Assembly: GCF_001722485.1 (NCBI RefSeq)
Contig: NZ_LWGL01000009.1
Location: forward strand, 1 to 47,457
DNA: 47,457 bases
Direction: 5' to 3'
Source: Cellulosimicrobium cellulans
GTDB lineage: Bacteria; Actinomycetota; Actinomycetes; Actinomycetales; Cellulomonadaceae
Positions within the stretch are counted from its first letter, which is position 1. Every line of letters begins with the position of its first letter. Both the position numbers and the translations under genes were made by a program. Shown here one piece after another: positions 16,606-28,423 of the stretch. The notes under the pieces were generated by a model that was not told where the DNA came from, searched no databases, and saw only the letters and a program-made list of their open reading frames with translations.

Positions 16606-17721
16606 GTGGACGTCCTGGTCGTGAGCACGTGGTACCCCAATGAGGTCGCGCCCGTGTCCGGCACGTTCGTGGAGAAGGACGTTCACGTCCTCGCGCGGGA
16701 CCACTCGGTCGAGGTCGTCCACCTGGTCTCTCCCCACCTGCACGACGGCGGTCCGCCGACAGTCCTGCGCGATGGCGTCACAGTCCACCGGGTGGTCATG
16801 TCCACGCAGCGACCCGGCGACGTGGTCCGTGCGCGGCTGGAGCTCCAACCGCTGCTGGACCGTGCAGAGCTGGTCCACAGCATGGCGTTCTCGACGCTCC
16901 TCCCCCTCGGGCTGCGCCGACCCTCGGCGCCGTGGGTGCACACCGAGCACTGGTCAGGCTTGTCGAATCCCACGTCCCTCCCGATCGCATGGCGCACGGC
17001 TCTTCCCGCCCTGCGGAGGCTGCTCGCCCGGCCGGACGCCGTGACGGCTGTCTGCGAGTATCTCGCCCGGCCAGTGCGTGCGGTTCGTCCCGGTCCCACG
17101 TCGGTCGTGCCCTGTCTCGTGCCGTCGCCTGACGTCGTCCCGCCGCGCCCACCGAGAGAGGACGTGCTGCGGCTCGTCGCCGTGGGCGGGCTCGTCGAGC
17201 GCAAGGGGCCGGACGTCGCGGTGGAGGCGCTCGCCGTACTTCGTGACCGGGGGCGCCTGGCTGAGCTCACGTGGGTGGGCAGCGGCCCGCTGCGTGACAG
17301 TGTGCTGGCCCGTGCCGAGCGCCTCGAGGTGGCCGACCGGGTGCACCTGGTCGGCAACCTCGATGCCGCAGGCGTGAGCGAGGCGCTCGCTCGGGCAGAC
17401 CTCTTCGTCCTGCCGACCCAGGCTGAGAACTTTTGCGTAGCCGCAGCAGAGGCACTCGTCCACGGGCGCCCTGTCGTCGTGGGATCGAACGGTGGGCAAG
17501 GCGAGTACATCGATCCGCGGGTGGGGCAGCTCGTTCGCCGCCACGACCCGGAGGCGTACGCCGACGCTGTTCTCGGCGTGGACGAACGAACGATGGATCT
17601 TCCCGCGTCGAGCATCGCTGCGACGGTCGGCGACCGCTTCAGCGCGCGGACGCTGAGCGAGGGCTATGCGCGGGCCTATGAGGTCGCTCGGCAGGACCGC
17701 CTCCAGCGGAGCAGTCGGTGA
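16606..17721 (+). CDS. GT4 family glycosyltransferase
   Basis: This 371-aa GT-B protein starts at GTG 16606 with VDVLVVSTWYPNEVAPVSG, a common start in GT4 enzymes. It has HTEHWSGLS (about 111), VTAVCEYLARPV, then RLVAVGGLVERKGPDVAVEAL (about 188) and the donor site FVLPTQAENFCVAAAEALVHGRPVV (about 268-293), with the E-x7-E pattern intact. It probably uses a nucleotide sugar to extend a lipid-linked glycan. It is divergent from wecB and coupled by a GTGA overlap to the following GT2 gene. Confidence 0.85.
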   Translation: MDVLVVSTWYPNEVAPVSGTFVEKDVHVLARDHSVEVVHLVSPHLHDGGPPTVLRDGVTVHRVVMSTQRPGDVVRARLELQPLLDRAELVHSMAFSTLLPLGLRRPSAPWVHTEHWSGLSNPTSLPIAWRTALPALRRLLARPDAVTAVCEYLARPVRAVRPGPTSVVPCLVPSPDVVPPRPPREDVLRLVAVGGLVERKGPDVAVEALAVLRDRGRLAELTWVGSGPLRDSVLARAERLEVADRVHLVGNLDAAGVSEALARADLFVLPTQAENFCVAAAEALVHGRPVVVGSNGGQGEYIDPRVGQLVRRHDPEAYADAVLGVDERTMDLPASSIAATVGDRFSARTLSEGYARAYEVARQDRLQRSSR

Positions 17722-18833
17722 CCGCGCTAGACGTCGACGTCGTGATCGCCGTGCACTCGCCGGAGCGCTGTGTCGAGCGCGCCGTGGGCTCCGTGCTCTA
17801 CGGGACGTCCAGCCCGGTCCGGGTCACCGTCGTGGCCCACGATCTTGACCCCGCGGTCGTCGTCGGCCGGTTGGGAGGGCTCGCCCGAGACGCGAGGGTG
17901 CGGGTGGTGGGGTTCGTCGACGGCGTGCGTTCCCCCGCGGGGCCGTTCAACCACGGGCTCGATCTCGCGAGCGCCGCGTATACGAGCGTCCTCGGTTCGG
18001 ACGACCTGCTGGAACCCGGCGCTGTCGACTCGTGGTTGGCCCGGGCACGACGCGACGACGCCGATGTCGTCGTCGCGAGGCAGAGGCACGGGGGTGGGCG
18101 GCCGATCCGCACCCCTGTGACGCGGCCGTGGCGCACACGCTCGCTCGATGCCGTCCGGGACCGGCTGGCCTACCGCAGCGCGCCTCTCGGCCTTGTCTCG
18201 CGATCGCGATTCGGTGGCCTCCGTTTCACGTCCGGCGTGGCGGTGGGGGAAGACGTCGCCTACGTCGCAGAGCTGTGGTTTGGCGGCGCGCGGGTCAGCC
18301 TGGATCGCGGGCCGGCGTACGTCGTGATGGACGATGCGGCAGACCGGACGACCATGGAGGCGCGGTCCGTCGACGCTGAGCTGGCCTATCTCGACGTGGC
18401 CCTCGACGTCGCCTCCGGTCTGGACGCCGCGCAGCGCACCGCTCTCGCGACGAAGCTATTGCGCGTGCACGTGTTCGGCGTCGTCCACAACCGGCCGGAA
18501 CCCTCCTTCTGGCAGATGGACGCGCGCCGGGACCTTGCTATCGCGGCCGCCAAGATCCTCGAGGCCGCTCCAGACGCGGCGGCACCGCTGTCGAGGGCGG
18601 ACCACGAGCTGCTCCGGGCGATCACCGATGCCGCCGTTCCCGTCGGCACTCTGCTCCAGGCAGCGTCCGCACGACGCCGGTTCGGTCGTCCGGCCACTCT
18701 CGTGCCGGCAGACCTCCGGCGTCTGTTCCACCGTGAGGCACCGCCCCGGTTCATGGCTGCGTCGGTGCTCGCGGGTCGGCCGGCGCGACGCCGGTCGTCG
18801 ACGGAGCGCCCGGCTCGACCTGCACGCGGCTGA
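17718..18833 (+). CDS. GT2-type glycosyltransferase (paralogue of the gene at 12119)
   Basis: This 371-aa protein begins at GTG 17718. DVDVVIAVHSPER opens the GT-A fold, GPFNHGLD and LGSDDLLEPGA follow near residues 75-100, then LDAVRDRLAYRSAPLGL and KLLRVHVFGVV. The order and wording match the 351-aa GT2 at 12119, while the C-terminal tail from about residue 310 is longer, Arg-rich and not shared. It is the last gene of a two-gene operon with the GT4. The sugar is unknown; closeness to wecB hints at, but does not prove, a ManNAc or ManNAcA donor. Confidence 0.75.
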   Translation: MTALDVDVVIAVHSPERCVERAVGSVLYGTSSPVRVTVVAHDLDPAVVVGRLGGLARDARVRVVGFVDGVRSPAGPFNHGLDLASAAYTSVLGSDDLLEPGAVDSWLARARRDDADVVVARQRHGGGRPIRTPVTRPWRTRSLDAVRDRLAYRSAPLGLVSRSRFGGLRFTSGVAVGEDVAYVAELWFGGARVSLDRGPAYVVMDDAADRTTMEARSVDAELAYLDVALDVASGLDAAQRTALATKLLRVHVFGVVHNRPEPSFWQMDARRDLAIAAAKILEAAPDAAAPLSRADHELLRAITDAAVPVGTLLQAASARRRFGRPATLVPADLRRLFHREAPPRFMAASVLAGRPARRRSSTERPARPARG

Positions 18834-18867
18834 CGGCGGAACGTCGGGGCAACCCACCAGCGACGCA

Positions 18868-19830
18868 TCACCCGTCCGAGGGCTTGTCTACGAGAACGTG
18901 GACCGCGGCCGCTAGGACCTTGTGGCACGCCGAGCGCGAGGCGTACCGGAGCATGCTCGCCCACGCGGTCGGGAGACCGCCGAAGGTTGCGCGGAGCGCG
19001 TAGATGATCGTCGCGTGGACGAGGTAGAACGCGTAGGGCAGTTCGTTCAGGGATGCAAGACCCATGACATGACCAGGTCGACCTGTCCGGTCCTGGACCG
19101 AGAGATCGCGACGACGACCCACAGGCCAGCGCCGAAGCCACCAGGTACCTGAGCCACGGCGGAGCGCTCGGCCGCCAGCAGTTGCCCATCGCCCAGGCAA
19201 GGCACATGCCGAGCGTGAACTCCGCGAGCCGAACGATCGGCCACGGTACGGCTGCGGACCACCATGCCTCCGGTGACCGGCCGCGATCGTCCGGTAGGCG
19301 AACGCGAAACTCAGGACGGACGCGGCACCCACGAGCGCGCCCCGAGACCTTGATGCGGAGCACCTGCTGCAGTAGTAGGTGCGTCACAGAGAAGAACGCC
19401 TCGCAGCTGAGCGTCCAGGCGGCTGGGGTGCCCGAGAAGAGCATCACCGGGTCACGCGACCACCCTTGGAACAACAGCAAGGAGAGGATCAGAACGGCAG
19501 AGAGGGGCTTCGGCAACTACTCGTTGGGTGCAGGTGCGATCGCGTAGAAGACCGGGACTGCGATGACGAGCGCGACGAAGTGGACGGAGTAGATTTGCGC
19601 GAACCGGCGCCAGACGAAGGTGGACGGCGGTGCGCGGTCCGACCAGGACCACGTGAGCCCGAAGCCGGACAGTACGAAGGAGCAGGACAGTACAAAGAAG
19701 TAGGTCGCTCCGAGGTGCCCGAGCGCAAGGACCGGCTGGACGGGGATCGGCCGGGGTTCGCCTTGGGGTACCGAAGACACCGAAAGCTGCCCACCAGCGC
19801 CGTAAGCGAGTTGAGGCGGATCGGGCGCAC
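18868..19830 (-). pseudogene. Decayed acyltransferase-3 (OafA/YrhL-type) gene
   Basis: Minus-strand fragments in different frames read in the right order as one membrane acyltransferase. The first holds LGATYFFVLS, FVLSGFGLTWSW and WRRFAQIYSVHFVALVIAV, ending in a stop near 19517. The next holds GTPAAWTLSCEAFFS (about 19420), then VRLAEFTLGMCLAWAMG (about 19210). The last holds LNELPYAFYLVHATIIYAL and HVLVDKPSDG, ending at 18868. At least three frameshifts separate them, and the N-terminal catalytic His region is not recognisable. Intact relatives O-acetylate surface glycans or other envelope molecules. The gene sits between the GT4-GT2 pair and the dehydrogenase operon, so loss of an acyl decoration is the simplest reading. 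The 5' limit is approximate. Confidence 0.8.
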
Positions 19831-19924
19831 GGGGACCGGCACCGTGGTCGTGACGCGTGAGACTCCGTCGGCACCCGTCGTTCGGGTCCCCTTGTACCAC
19901 GTCCGTCGGGTCGGGCCCGGAAGG

Positions 19925-19930
19925 TAGTCT
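19925..19930 (+). promoter_or_regulatory. -10 element for the dehydrogenase operon
   Basis: TAGTCT fits TAnnnT and would start a leader of about 31 nt that contains the RBS gaggag at 19958-19963. No clear -35 is seen. Confidence 0.4.
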
Positions 19931-19967
19931 TGCGTGCGCGTCCGCCGACCTGAACCTGAGGAGATCC

Positions 19968-21269
19968 ATGCGTATCGCCGTCGTCGCGCTCGGCAAGATC
20001 GGTCTGCCTCTGGCGGTCCAGTTTGCTGACAAGGGGCACGACGTGGTCGGGGTCGACGTCAACCCCGGCCTCGTCGCGACGGTCAACGAAGCGCGCGAGC
20101 CCTTCCCGGGTGAGGCCCATCTCGCGGAGAAGCTCGCCGATGTCGTGCCCGCGGGGCGGCTTCGAGCCACCACCGACTACGGCGACGCGATCCCTGGTGC
20201 GGATGCGGTCGTGGTGGTGGTCCCCCTCTTCGTCGACGAACGCACGGCGCAGCCCGACTTCGGCTGGATGGACTCCGCCACCCGCTCCCTGGCGGAGCAC
20301 CTGACGCCCGGGACCCTGGTCTCGTACGAGACCACGCTTCCCGTGGGCATCACCCGCGGGCGCTGGAAGCCGCTCATCGAAGAGGTGTCCGGTCTGACAG
20401 AGGGGGAGGACTTCCACGTCGTCTTCTCACCGGAGCGTGTGCTGACGGGACGGGTCTTCTCAGATCTGCGCCGCTACCCCAAGCTCGTCGGCGGCCTGTC
20501 CGACGAGGGGGCTCGCCGGGCACGCGAGTTCTACGAGGCGGTGCTCGAGTTCGACGATCGGGACGATCTCGCGCGTCCGAACGGTGTGTGGGACCTCGGC
20601 TCCGCGGAGGCAGCGGAGCTGGCGAAGCTGGCCGAGACGACGTACCGCGACGTGAACATCGGGCTCGCCAACCAGTTCGCCCTGTTCGCCGACTCGCAGG
20701 GCATCGACGTGCACGCGGTGATCGAGGCGTGCAACTCCCAGCCGTACAGCCACATCCACCGGCCCGGCATCGCCGTGGGCGGACACTGCATCCCCGTCTA
20801 CCCACGGCTGTATCTCTCCGTCGACCCCGACGCCAGCATCGTGCGCGACGCACGTGCGGTGAACGCTGCCATGCCGGCGCGCGTGGTCGAGCGGGCGCGC
20901 GAGCTGCTCGGCGACCTCCGCGGCCGTCACGTCGTCGTCCTCGGCGCGGCGTACCGGGGAGGAGTGAAGGAGACGGCGTTCTCGGGCGTCTTCGCCACCT
21001 CGGAGGCGCTGGAGGGCTTGGGCGCGACGGTGTCCGTCCACGACCCGCTCTTCGAGGACGGCGAGCTCAAGAAGCTGGGGTTCACCCCCTACCGTCTCGG
21101 CTCGCCGGTCGACGTCGCAATCGTCCACACCGACCACGCCGACTACCGCACCCTCGGCCCCGCGGACCTCCCGGGGCTCAAGCTGCTCGTGGACGGACGA
21201 CGGGTCACCGATGCCTCGCGGTGGGCCGGCACGCCGCGCGTCGTGCTCGGTGAGGGATCGGCAGCGTGA
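19968..21269 (+). CDS. wecC: UDP-N-acetyl-D-mannosamine dehydrogenase-type nucleotide-sugar dehydrogenase
   Basis: This 433-aa protein starts at ATG 19968 with a good RBS. The N-terminal Rossmann domain reads MRIAVVALGKIGLPLAVQFA, followed by VVGVDVNP. The middle has SYETTLPVGITR, FSPERVLTGR and the substrate-domain helix AELAKLAETTYRDVNIGLAN. The catalytic Cys is in GGHCIPVYP at about residue 274. A C-terminal domain follows (VLGAAYRGGVKET). The family oxidises the C6 of a UDP-sugar in two NAD-dependent steps. WecB nearby makes ManNAcA the likely product, although UDP-GlcNAc or another HexNAc is possible. The first Gly of the usual GxGxxG is Ala here. The next gene overlaps by 4 nt. Confidence 0.82.
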   Translation: MRIAVVALGKIGLPLAVQFADKGHDVVGVDVNPGLVATVNEAREPFPGEAHLAEKLADVVPAGRLRATTDYGDAIPGADAVVVVVPLFVDERTAQPDFGWMDSATRSLAEHLTPGTLVSYETTLPVGITRGRWKPLIEEVSGLTEGEDFHVVFSPERVLTGRVFSDLRRYPKLVGGLSDEGARRAREFYEAVLEFDDRDDLARPNGVWDLGSAEAAELAKLAETTYRDVNIGLANQFALFADSQGIDVHAVIEACNSQPYSHIHRPGIAVGGHCIPVYPRLYLSVDPDASIVRDARAVNAAMPARVVERARELLGDLRGRHVVVLGAAYRGGVKETAFSGVFATSEALEGLGATVSVHDPLFEDGELKKLGFTPYRLGSPVDVAIVHTDHADYRTLGPADLPGLKLLVDGRRVTDASRWAGTPRVVLGEGSAA

Positions 21270-22246
21270 GCGGAGCGTCGGCGCCGGTCGCGGTCGTCGC
21301 GGTCGTCGTCGCCTACGACCGGCGCGACCTGCTCGTCGAGTCGCTGGACGCCCTGGGATCCCAGAGCCGGCCGCCGGACGCGGTCGTCGTCGTCGACAAC
21401 GCGTCCCACGACGACTCGGCGGTCGTCGCAGCGGAGCATCCCGTCGAGGCGACCGTGCTCGAGCTGCCGCGCAACACCGGCGGCGCGGGCGGCTTCGCCG
21501 TCGGCATCGCCCACGCCGTGGAAGCCCTGGGCGCGGACCTCGTCTGGCTCATGGACGACGACACGATCCCCAGCCCCACCGCGCTCGCCGAGCTCCTCGC
21601 CGCCCGCGAGGCATATCCCGGCCCGGTGGCGCTGCTGGGGAGCCGCGTCGTCTGGCACGACGGGCGCGAGCACCCGATGAACACCCCCCGACGTCGACCG
21701 GGCGCCTCCGGCGAGCAGGTCACCCGTGCGGAGCGTGCGGGCGCGGTCCCGGTCCGGTCGTCGTCGTTCGTCTCGATGCTCGTGGACGCGCGCGCCGTCC
21801 GGCACCACGGCCTGCCCGTCGCCGACTACTTCATCTGGAACGACGACTTCGAGTACTCCGCGCGGCTCCTGCGTCGAGGCACCGGGCTCCACGTGCCGGG
21901 ATCTGTGGTCGAGCACCGGACCAAGACGTTCGGCGCCACGGACGCCGACCCGGGCGAGCGCTTCTACTTCGAGGTGCGCAACAAGCTCTGGATGCTGCTG
22001 CACTCGGCCTCCCTCTCGCCCGAGGAACGCCTGCTCTACCTGGGTGCGTCGGTGCGTCGGTGGTGGCGGACCTTCCGTCGTTCGCAGGATCCAGCGGTGC
22101 TCAGGGCCGCCGGGACGCGCGGACTGCGAGACGGCCTGCTTCGGCGGCCGCGACCGAACGCGACCGTCCTGGCGGCGATGGGATCGCGTACGGCAGAGGT
22201 CGCGGTCTTCGACCGTGCGGGTCGAGGCGCCGGGCCCGCCGCATGA
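21266..22246 (+). CDS. GlfT1-like GT2 galactofuranosyltransferase
   Basis: This 326-aa GT2 begins at GTG 21266 in a GTGA overlap. It has VVVVAYDRRDLL, VVVDNASHDDS, RNTGGAGGFAVG (about 72-83), the metal site WLMDDDTIP (about 95) and the acceptor/base region YFIWNDDFEYSARLL (about 190), then VEHRTK and FYFEVRNKLW. This set is shared with GlfT1 of mycobacteria, which adds the first Galf residues to a rhamnosyl-GlcNAc-PP-polyprenol primer. Glf and a GlfT2-type enzyme follow downstream, which supports that role. A different rhamnosyl or galactosyl transferase of the same subgroup cannot be excluded. Confidence 0.75.
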   Translation: MSGASAPVAVVAVVVAYDRRDLLVESLDALGSQSRPPDAVVVVDNASHDDSAVVAAEHPVEATVLELPRNTGGAGGFAVGIAHAVEALGADLVWLMDDDTIPSPTALAELLAAREAYPGPVALLGSRVVWHDGREHPMNTPRRRPGASGEQVTRAERAGAVPVRSSSFVSMLVDARAVRHHGLPVADYFIWNDDFEYSARLLRRGTGLHVPGSVVEHRTKTFGATDADPGERFYFEVRNKLWMLLHSASLSPEERLLYLGASVRRWWRTFRRSQDPAVLRAAGTRGLRDGLLRRPRPNATVLAAMGSRTAEVAVFDRAGRGAGPAA

Positions 22247-23088
22247 GCTCCGGCGCGATCCCGCCGTTCTCCCTCCTCCTGCCGGTCTACCACGGGGACG
22301 ACGCCGCACACCTGCGGCGGGCGTTCACCTCGGCGACCTCCGAGCAGCTTCTTGCTCCGGACGAGGTCGTGATCGTCCAGGACGGCCCGGTCGGGCCGGC
22401 CCTCGACGCGGTGCTCCGCGAGATCGAAGCAGCGAGCGCGAACGTCACGGTGCTGCGGCTCGATCGCAACGTCGGGCTCGCCCTCGCCCTCGAGGCCGGT
22501 CTCGCCCGGTGCAGCCACGAGATCGTCGCGCGCACCGACGCGGACGACATCTGTCGTCCCGAGCGCTTCGCCCGCCAGGTCCCGCTGCTGGCGGACGGAT
22601 TCGACATCGTGGGCACGGCGATCCAGGAGTTCGCCTCCGAGGACGAGCCCGGCCTGGTCCGCGTGCCACCGCTCGCGCCGGAGGACATCGCCGCGGGAGC
22701 GCGGTTCCACTCGCCGTTCAACCACCCGTCGGTCGTGTACCGCCGCTCCGCCGTCGAGGCCGCGGGTGGCTACCAGGACCTGCCGCTCCTCGAGGACTAC
22801 TGGCTGTTCGCCCGGATGATCGCGGGGGGCGCGCGCGGCTGCAACGTCGCCGACCCGCTACTCCTCTACCGCGTGGGTGCGGGCGCGTACGCCCGCCGCG
22901 GAGGCCTCCGGCTCCTGCGGTCGGAGATCGAGCTCCAGCGGCGCATGCGCGGCATCGGTTTCACGACGACGCGGCAGGCGATACGCAACGTCGCGGTCCG
23001 GGGCGGATATCGCCTCGTCCCCGAGGGGATCCGGAAGCTGCTGTACCGCAGGTTCCTGTCGGACCGGGGAGGTGCCCCCCGTGGCTGA
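22243..23088 (+). CDS. GT2 family glycosyltransferase
   Basis: ATG 22243 in an ATGA overlap gives 281 aa. FSLLLPVYHGDDAAHLRRAF and VVIVQDGPVG open the GT-A domain. LDRNVGLALALEAGL and the metal site ARTDADDICRPERF (about 96-109) follow, then HSPFNHPSVVYRR and LPLLEDYWLFARM (about 185). This pattern is typical of enzymes that add a hexose or N-acetylhexosamine to surface glycans, similar to WaaE/AmsE-type transferases. It is cytoplasmic with no membrane helix. It probably acts early in assembly because it lies between the GlfT1-like gene and the DUF6541 membrane protein. Confidence 0.82.
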   Translation: MSSGAIPPFSLLLPVYHGDDAAHLRRAFTSATSEQLLAPDEVVIVQDGPVGPALDAVLREIEAASANVTVLRLDRNVGLALALEAGLARCSHEIVARTDADDICRPERFARQVPLLADGFDIVGTAIQEFASEDEPGLVRVPPLAPEDIAAGARFHSPFNHPSVVYRRSAVEAAGGYQDLPLLEDYWLFARMIAGGARGCNVADPLLLYRVGAGAYARRGGLRLLRSEIELQRRMRGIGFTTTRQAIRNVAVRGGYRLVPEGIRKLLYRRFLSDRGGAPRG

Positions 23089-25102
23089 GTGGCTCGTGAC
23101 CTGGCCGGTCGCGCTCGTTGCCCTGGCGGTGCTCGTGCTGCCCGGGCTGGCACCTGCGTACGCCCTCGGGTTCCGGGGGATCGCCGCGTGGGGTGCGGTG
23201 CCGGCGTTCTCCGGCGCGGTGGTCGCGACGACGGCGATCGTGCTCGGCGAGCTGGGGCTGCCCTGGCACGTCGCCTGGGCGCTCGTCGGCTCCCTGCTCC
23301 TCGCCGTGCCCTGCGCCGTCGTCTGGCGGCTCTCCGGGCGCCGTCGCTCACCGAGCCTGCGGCGTGGACGGCAACGGGTCGCGGTCACCGTGGCGGTCGG
23401 CGTCACCTCTGTCGTCGCCGTCGCGCTCCACCTGCGCCGGACCGCGGAGGCGATCGGCGGACCCGAGCACGTCGCCCAGACGTTCGACACGCCGTACCAC
23501 CTGAACGCGGTGCGGCTCATGCTCGAGAGCGGCGACGCGTCGTCGATGCACATGACTCTGACGCAGCCAGAGGCCTCCACGGCCTTCTACCCCGGGCTGT
23601 GGCACGCACTGGCGACTTCCGTGGTGCAGCTCACGGGGACGAGCATCCCGATCGCGGCGAACTGGGTGTCCGTCGTCGCCACGTGCGTGGCATGGCCGCT
23701 CGGCATGCTCGGTCTCTCACGCGTGCTCTTCGGCCCCCGTCCGTTGCTCCTCGGCGTTGTGGTCCCGCTGTCCTTCGCCATGACGCAGTTCCCCAACCGC
23801 CTGCTGTCGTTCGGGCTGCTCTACCCGAACGTGCTGTCGTACGCACTCCTCCCGGCAGCGCTCTCCCTGTTCGTCGTCGCGCTGATCCGGACGCACGGCC
23901 GGGGGCGCCTGACGGCGCTGGCCGGCGGTCTGCTGGGCCTCGTGGCGCTCGCTTTCGCCCAGCCGAACGGCGTGTTCGCGATCGCGTTCGTCGTCCTGCC
24001 GCTCTTGGTGCACGCGCTCGTGCAGGGCTCGGTCCGGCTCCGGCATCGTGGTCGGTCGTGGCCGGTCGTCGCGCTGCCATGGGCACTCACGGGGACTGTT
24101 GCGGTCGCGCTGTACTGGCTCCTGGGCGTGCTCCCCATGGTCCGGGACTTCCGGGGAAAGGTCGTCTGGACGGTGACCGCCGGCCCCGAGCAGGCAGCCA
24201 CCGAGGTGTTCCGTCTGACGGCGATGCACCCCTCGATCACCCCGAACTTCCCCGAGCCAGAGGTGCTGGGGCCGGGGACGGCCAACCTCGTCGTCGGCGT
24301 CCTGGTCGTCGTGGGTGCCGTGTGCGCGCTGCTCGTCGCGCGATGGCGCTGGCTGACGTTCTCGTACGGGATCCTCGCGGGGCTGTACGTGCTGGTCCGT
24401 GCGGTCGACGTCCCGCTGCGCGGGACGCTGACCGGCTACTGGTACGCCGACCCGCAGCGCATCGCGGCCCTCCTGCCGCTCGTCGGCATACCGCTCACCG
24501 TCGTCGCCGTCGGTGGCGTCGCCGGGCTGGGTGTCCGGCTCGCCCGAGGGTCCCGCAGTGCCGGCACGCGCTTGTCTCCCTGGGCCGGCGCGAGCGCCGC
24601 GATCGTCCTCGGACTGCTCGTGTCCGTCGCCCTGCCCCGGAGCGCCACGTTCCGTGAGTCGTTCGGGTACGTCGCCCACGCGTACCGGCTGGACCCGGAG
24701 GCAGCGGCCTCCACGGGCCTGCTGGACGCGCGGGAGCTGCGCTTCCTCGAACGGGTCGGCGACATCGTGCCCGAGGACGTGGCCGTCGCCGGAGACCCGT
24801 GGGACGGCAGCGCCCTGGTCTGGGCGCTCGCGGACCGCGAGGCGATCTACCCGCACATGGGGATCGTCCTGGACGAGGACCGCGCGCTCGTGGCCACGGC
24901 CCTCAACCAGGCGCTGGACGACCCGCAGGTCTGCAAGGCGGTCGAGCGGCTGGACGTCGGCTACGTCCTCGACCTCGGGCGTCATCTCTCCGACGGCGGG
25001 CAGGGCGGGTACCCCGGGCTCGACGGGCTCGAGGAGGCAGACGTCGCCCGGCTCGTCGCCCGGGACGGTGACGCGCGTCTCTACGAGGTCACCGCCTGCT
25101 GA
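23081..25102 (+). CDS. DUF6541-type multi-spanning membrane protein, putative GT-C glycosyltransferase
   Basis: I chose GTG 23081 (673 aa), which sits 8 nt after the RBS ggggagg and overlaps the previous gene by 8 nt. About 12 hydrophobic helices fill residues 5-540, and a soluble C-terminal part of about 130 residues follows. The loop QTFDTPYHLNAVRLMLESGDAS with FYPGLWHALA in the first large external loop is the mark of the DUF6541 family, whose layout resembles GT-C transferases that use polyprenyl-phosphate sugars outside the membrane. Its function is not known; sugar transfer to the growing wall polymer is an inference from the fold and the neighbours. Confidence 0.75.
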   Translation: MAEWLVTWPVALVALAVLVLPGLAPAYALGFRGIAAWGAVPAFSGAVVATTAIVLGELGLPWHVAWALVGSLLLAVPCAVVWRLSGRRRSPSLRRGRQRVAVTVAVGVTSVVAVALHLRRTAEAIGGPEHVAQTFDTPYHLNAVRLMLESGDASSMHMTLTQPEASTAFYPGLWHALATSVVQLTGTSIPIAANWVSVVATCVAWPLGMLGLSRVLFGPRPLLLGVVVPLSFAMTQFPNRLLSFGLLYPNVLSYALLPAALSLFVVALIRTHGRGRLTALAGGLLGLVALAFAQPNGVFAIAFVVLPLLVHALVQGSVRLRHRGRSWPVVALPWALTGTVAVALYWLLGVLPMVRDFRGKVVWTVTAGPEQAATEVFRLTAMHPSITPNFPEPEVLGPGTANLVVGVLVVVGAVCALLVARWRWLTFSYGILAGLYVLVRAVDVPLRGTLTGYWYADPQRIAALLPLVGIPLTVVAVGGVAGLGVRLARGSRSAGTRLSPWAGASAAIVLGLLVSVALPRSATFRESFGYVAHAYRLDPEAAASTGLLDARELRFLERVGDIVPEDVAVAGDPWDGSALVWALADREAIYPHMGIVLDEDRALVATALNQALDDPQVCKAVERLDVGYVLDLGRHLSDGGQGGYPGLDGLEEADVARLVARDGDARLYEVTAC

Positions 25103-25139
25103 GCCGCGCACACGACTCAGGGTGAAGGTGTTGTGGTGA

Positions 25140-28419
<3,280 letters not shown>

Positions 28420-28423
<4 letters not shown>

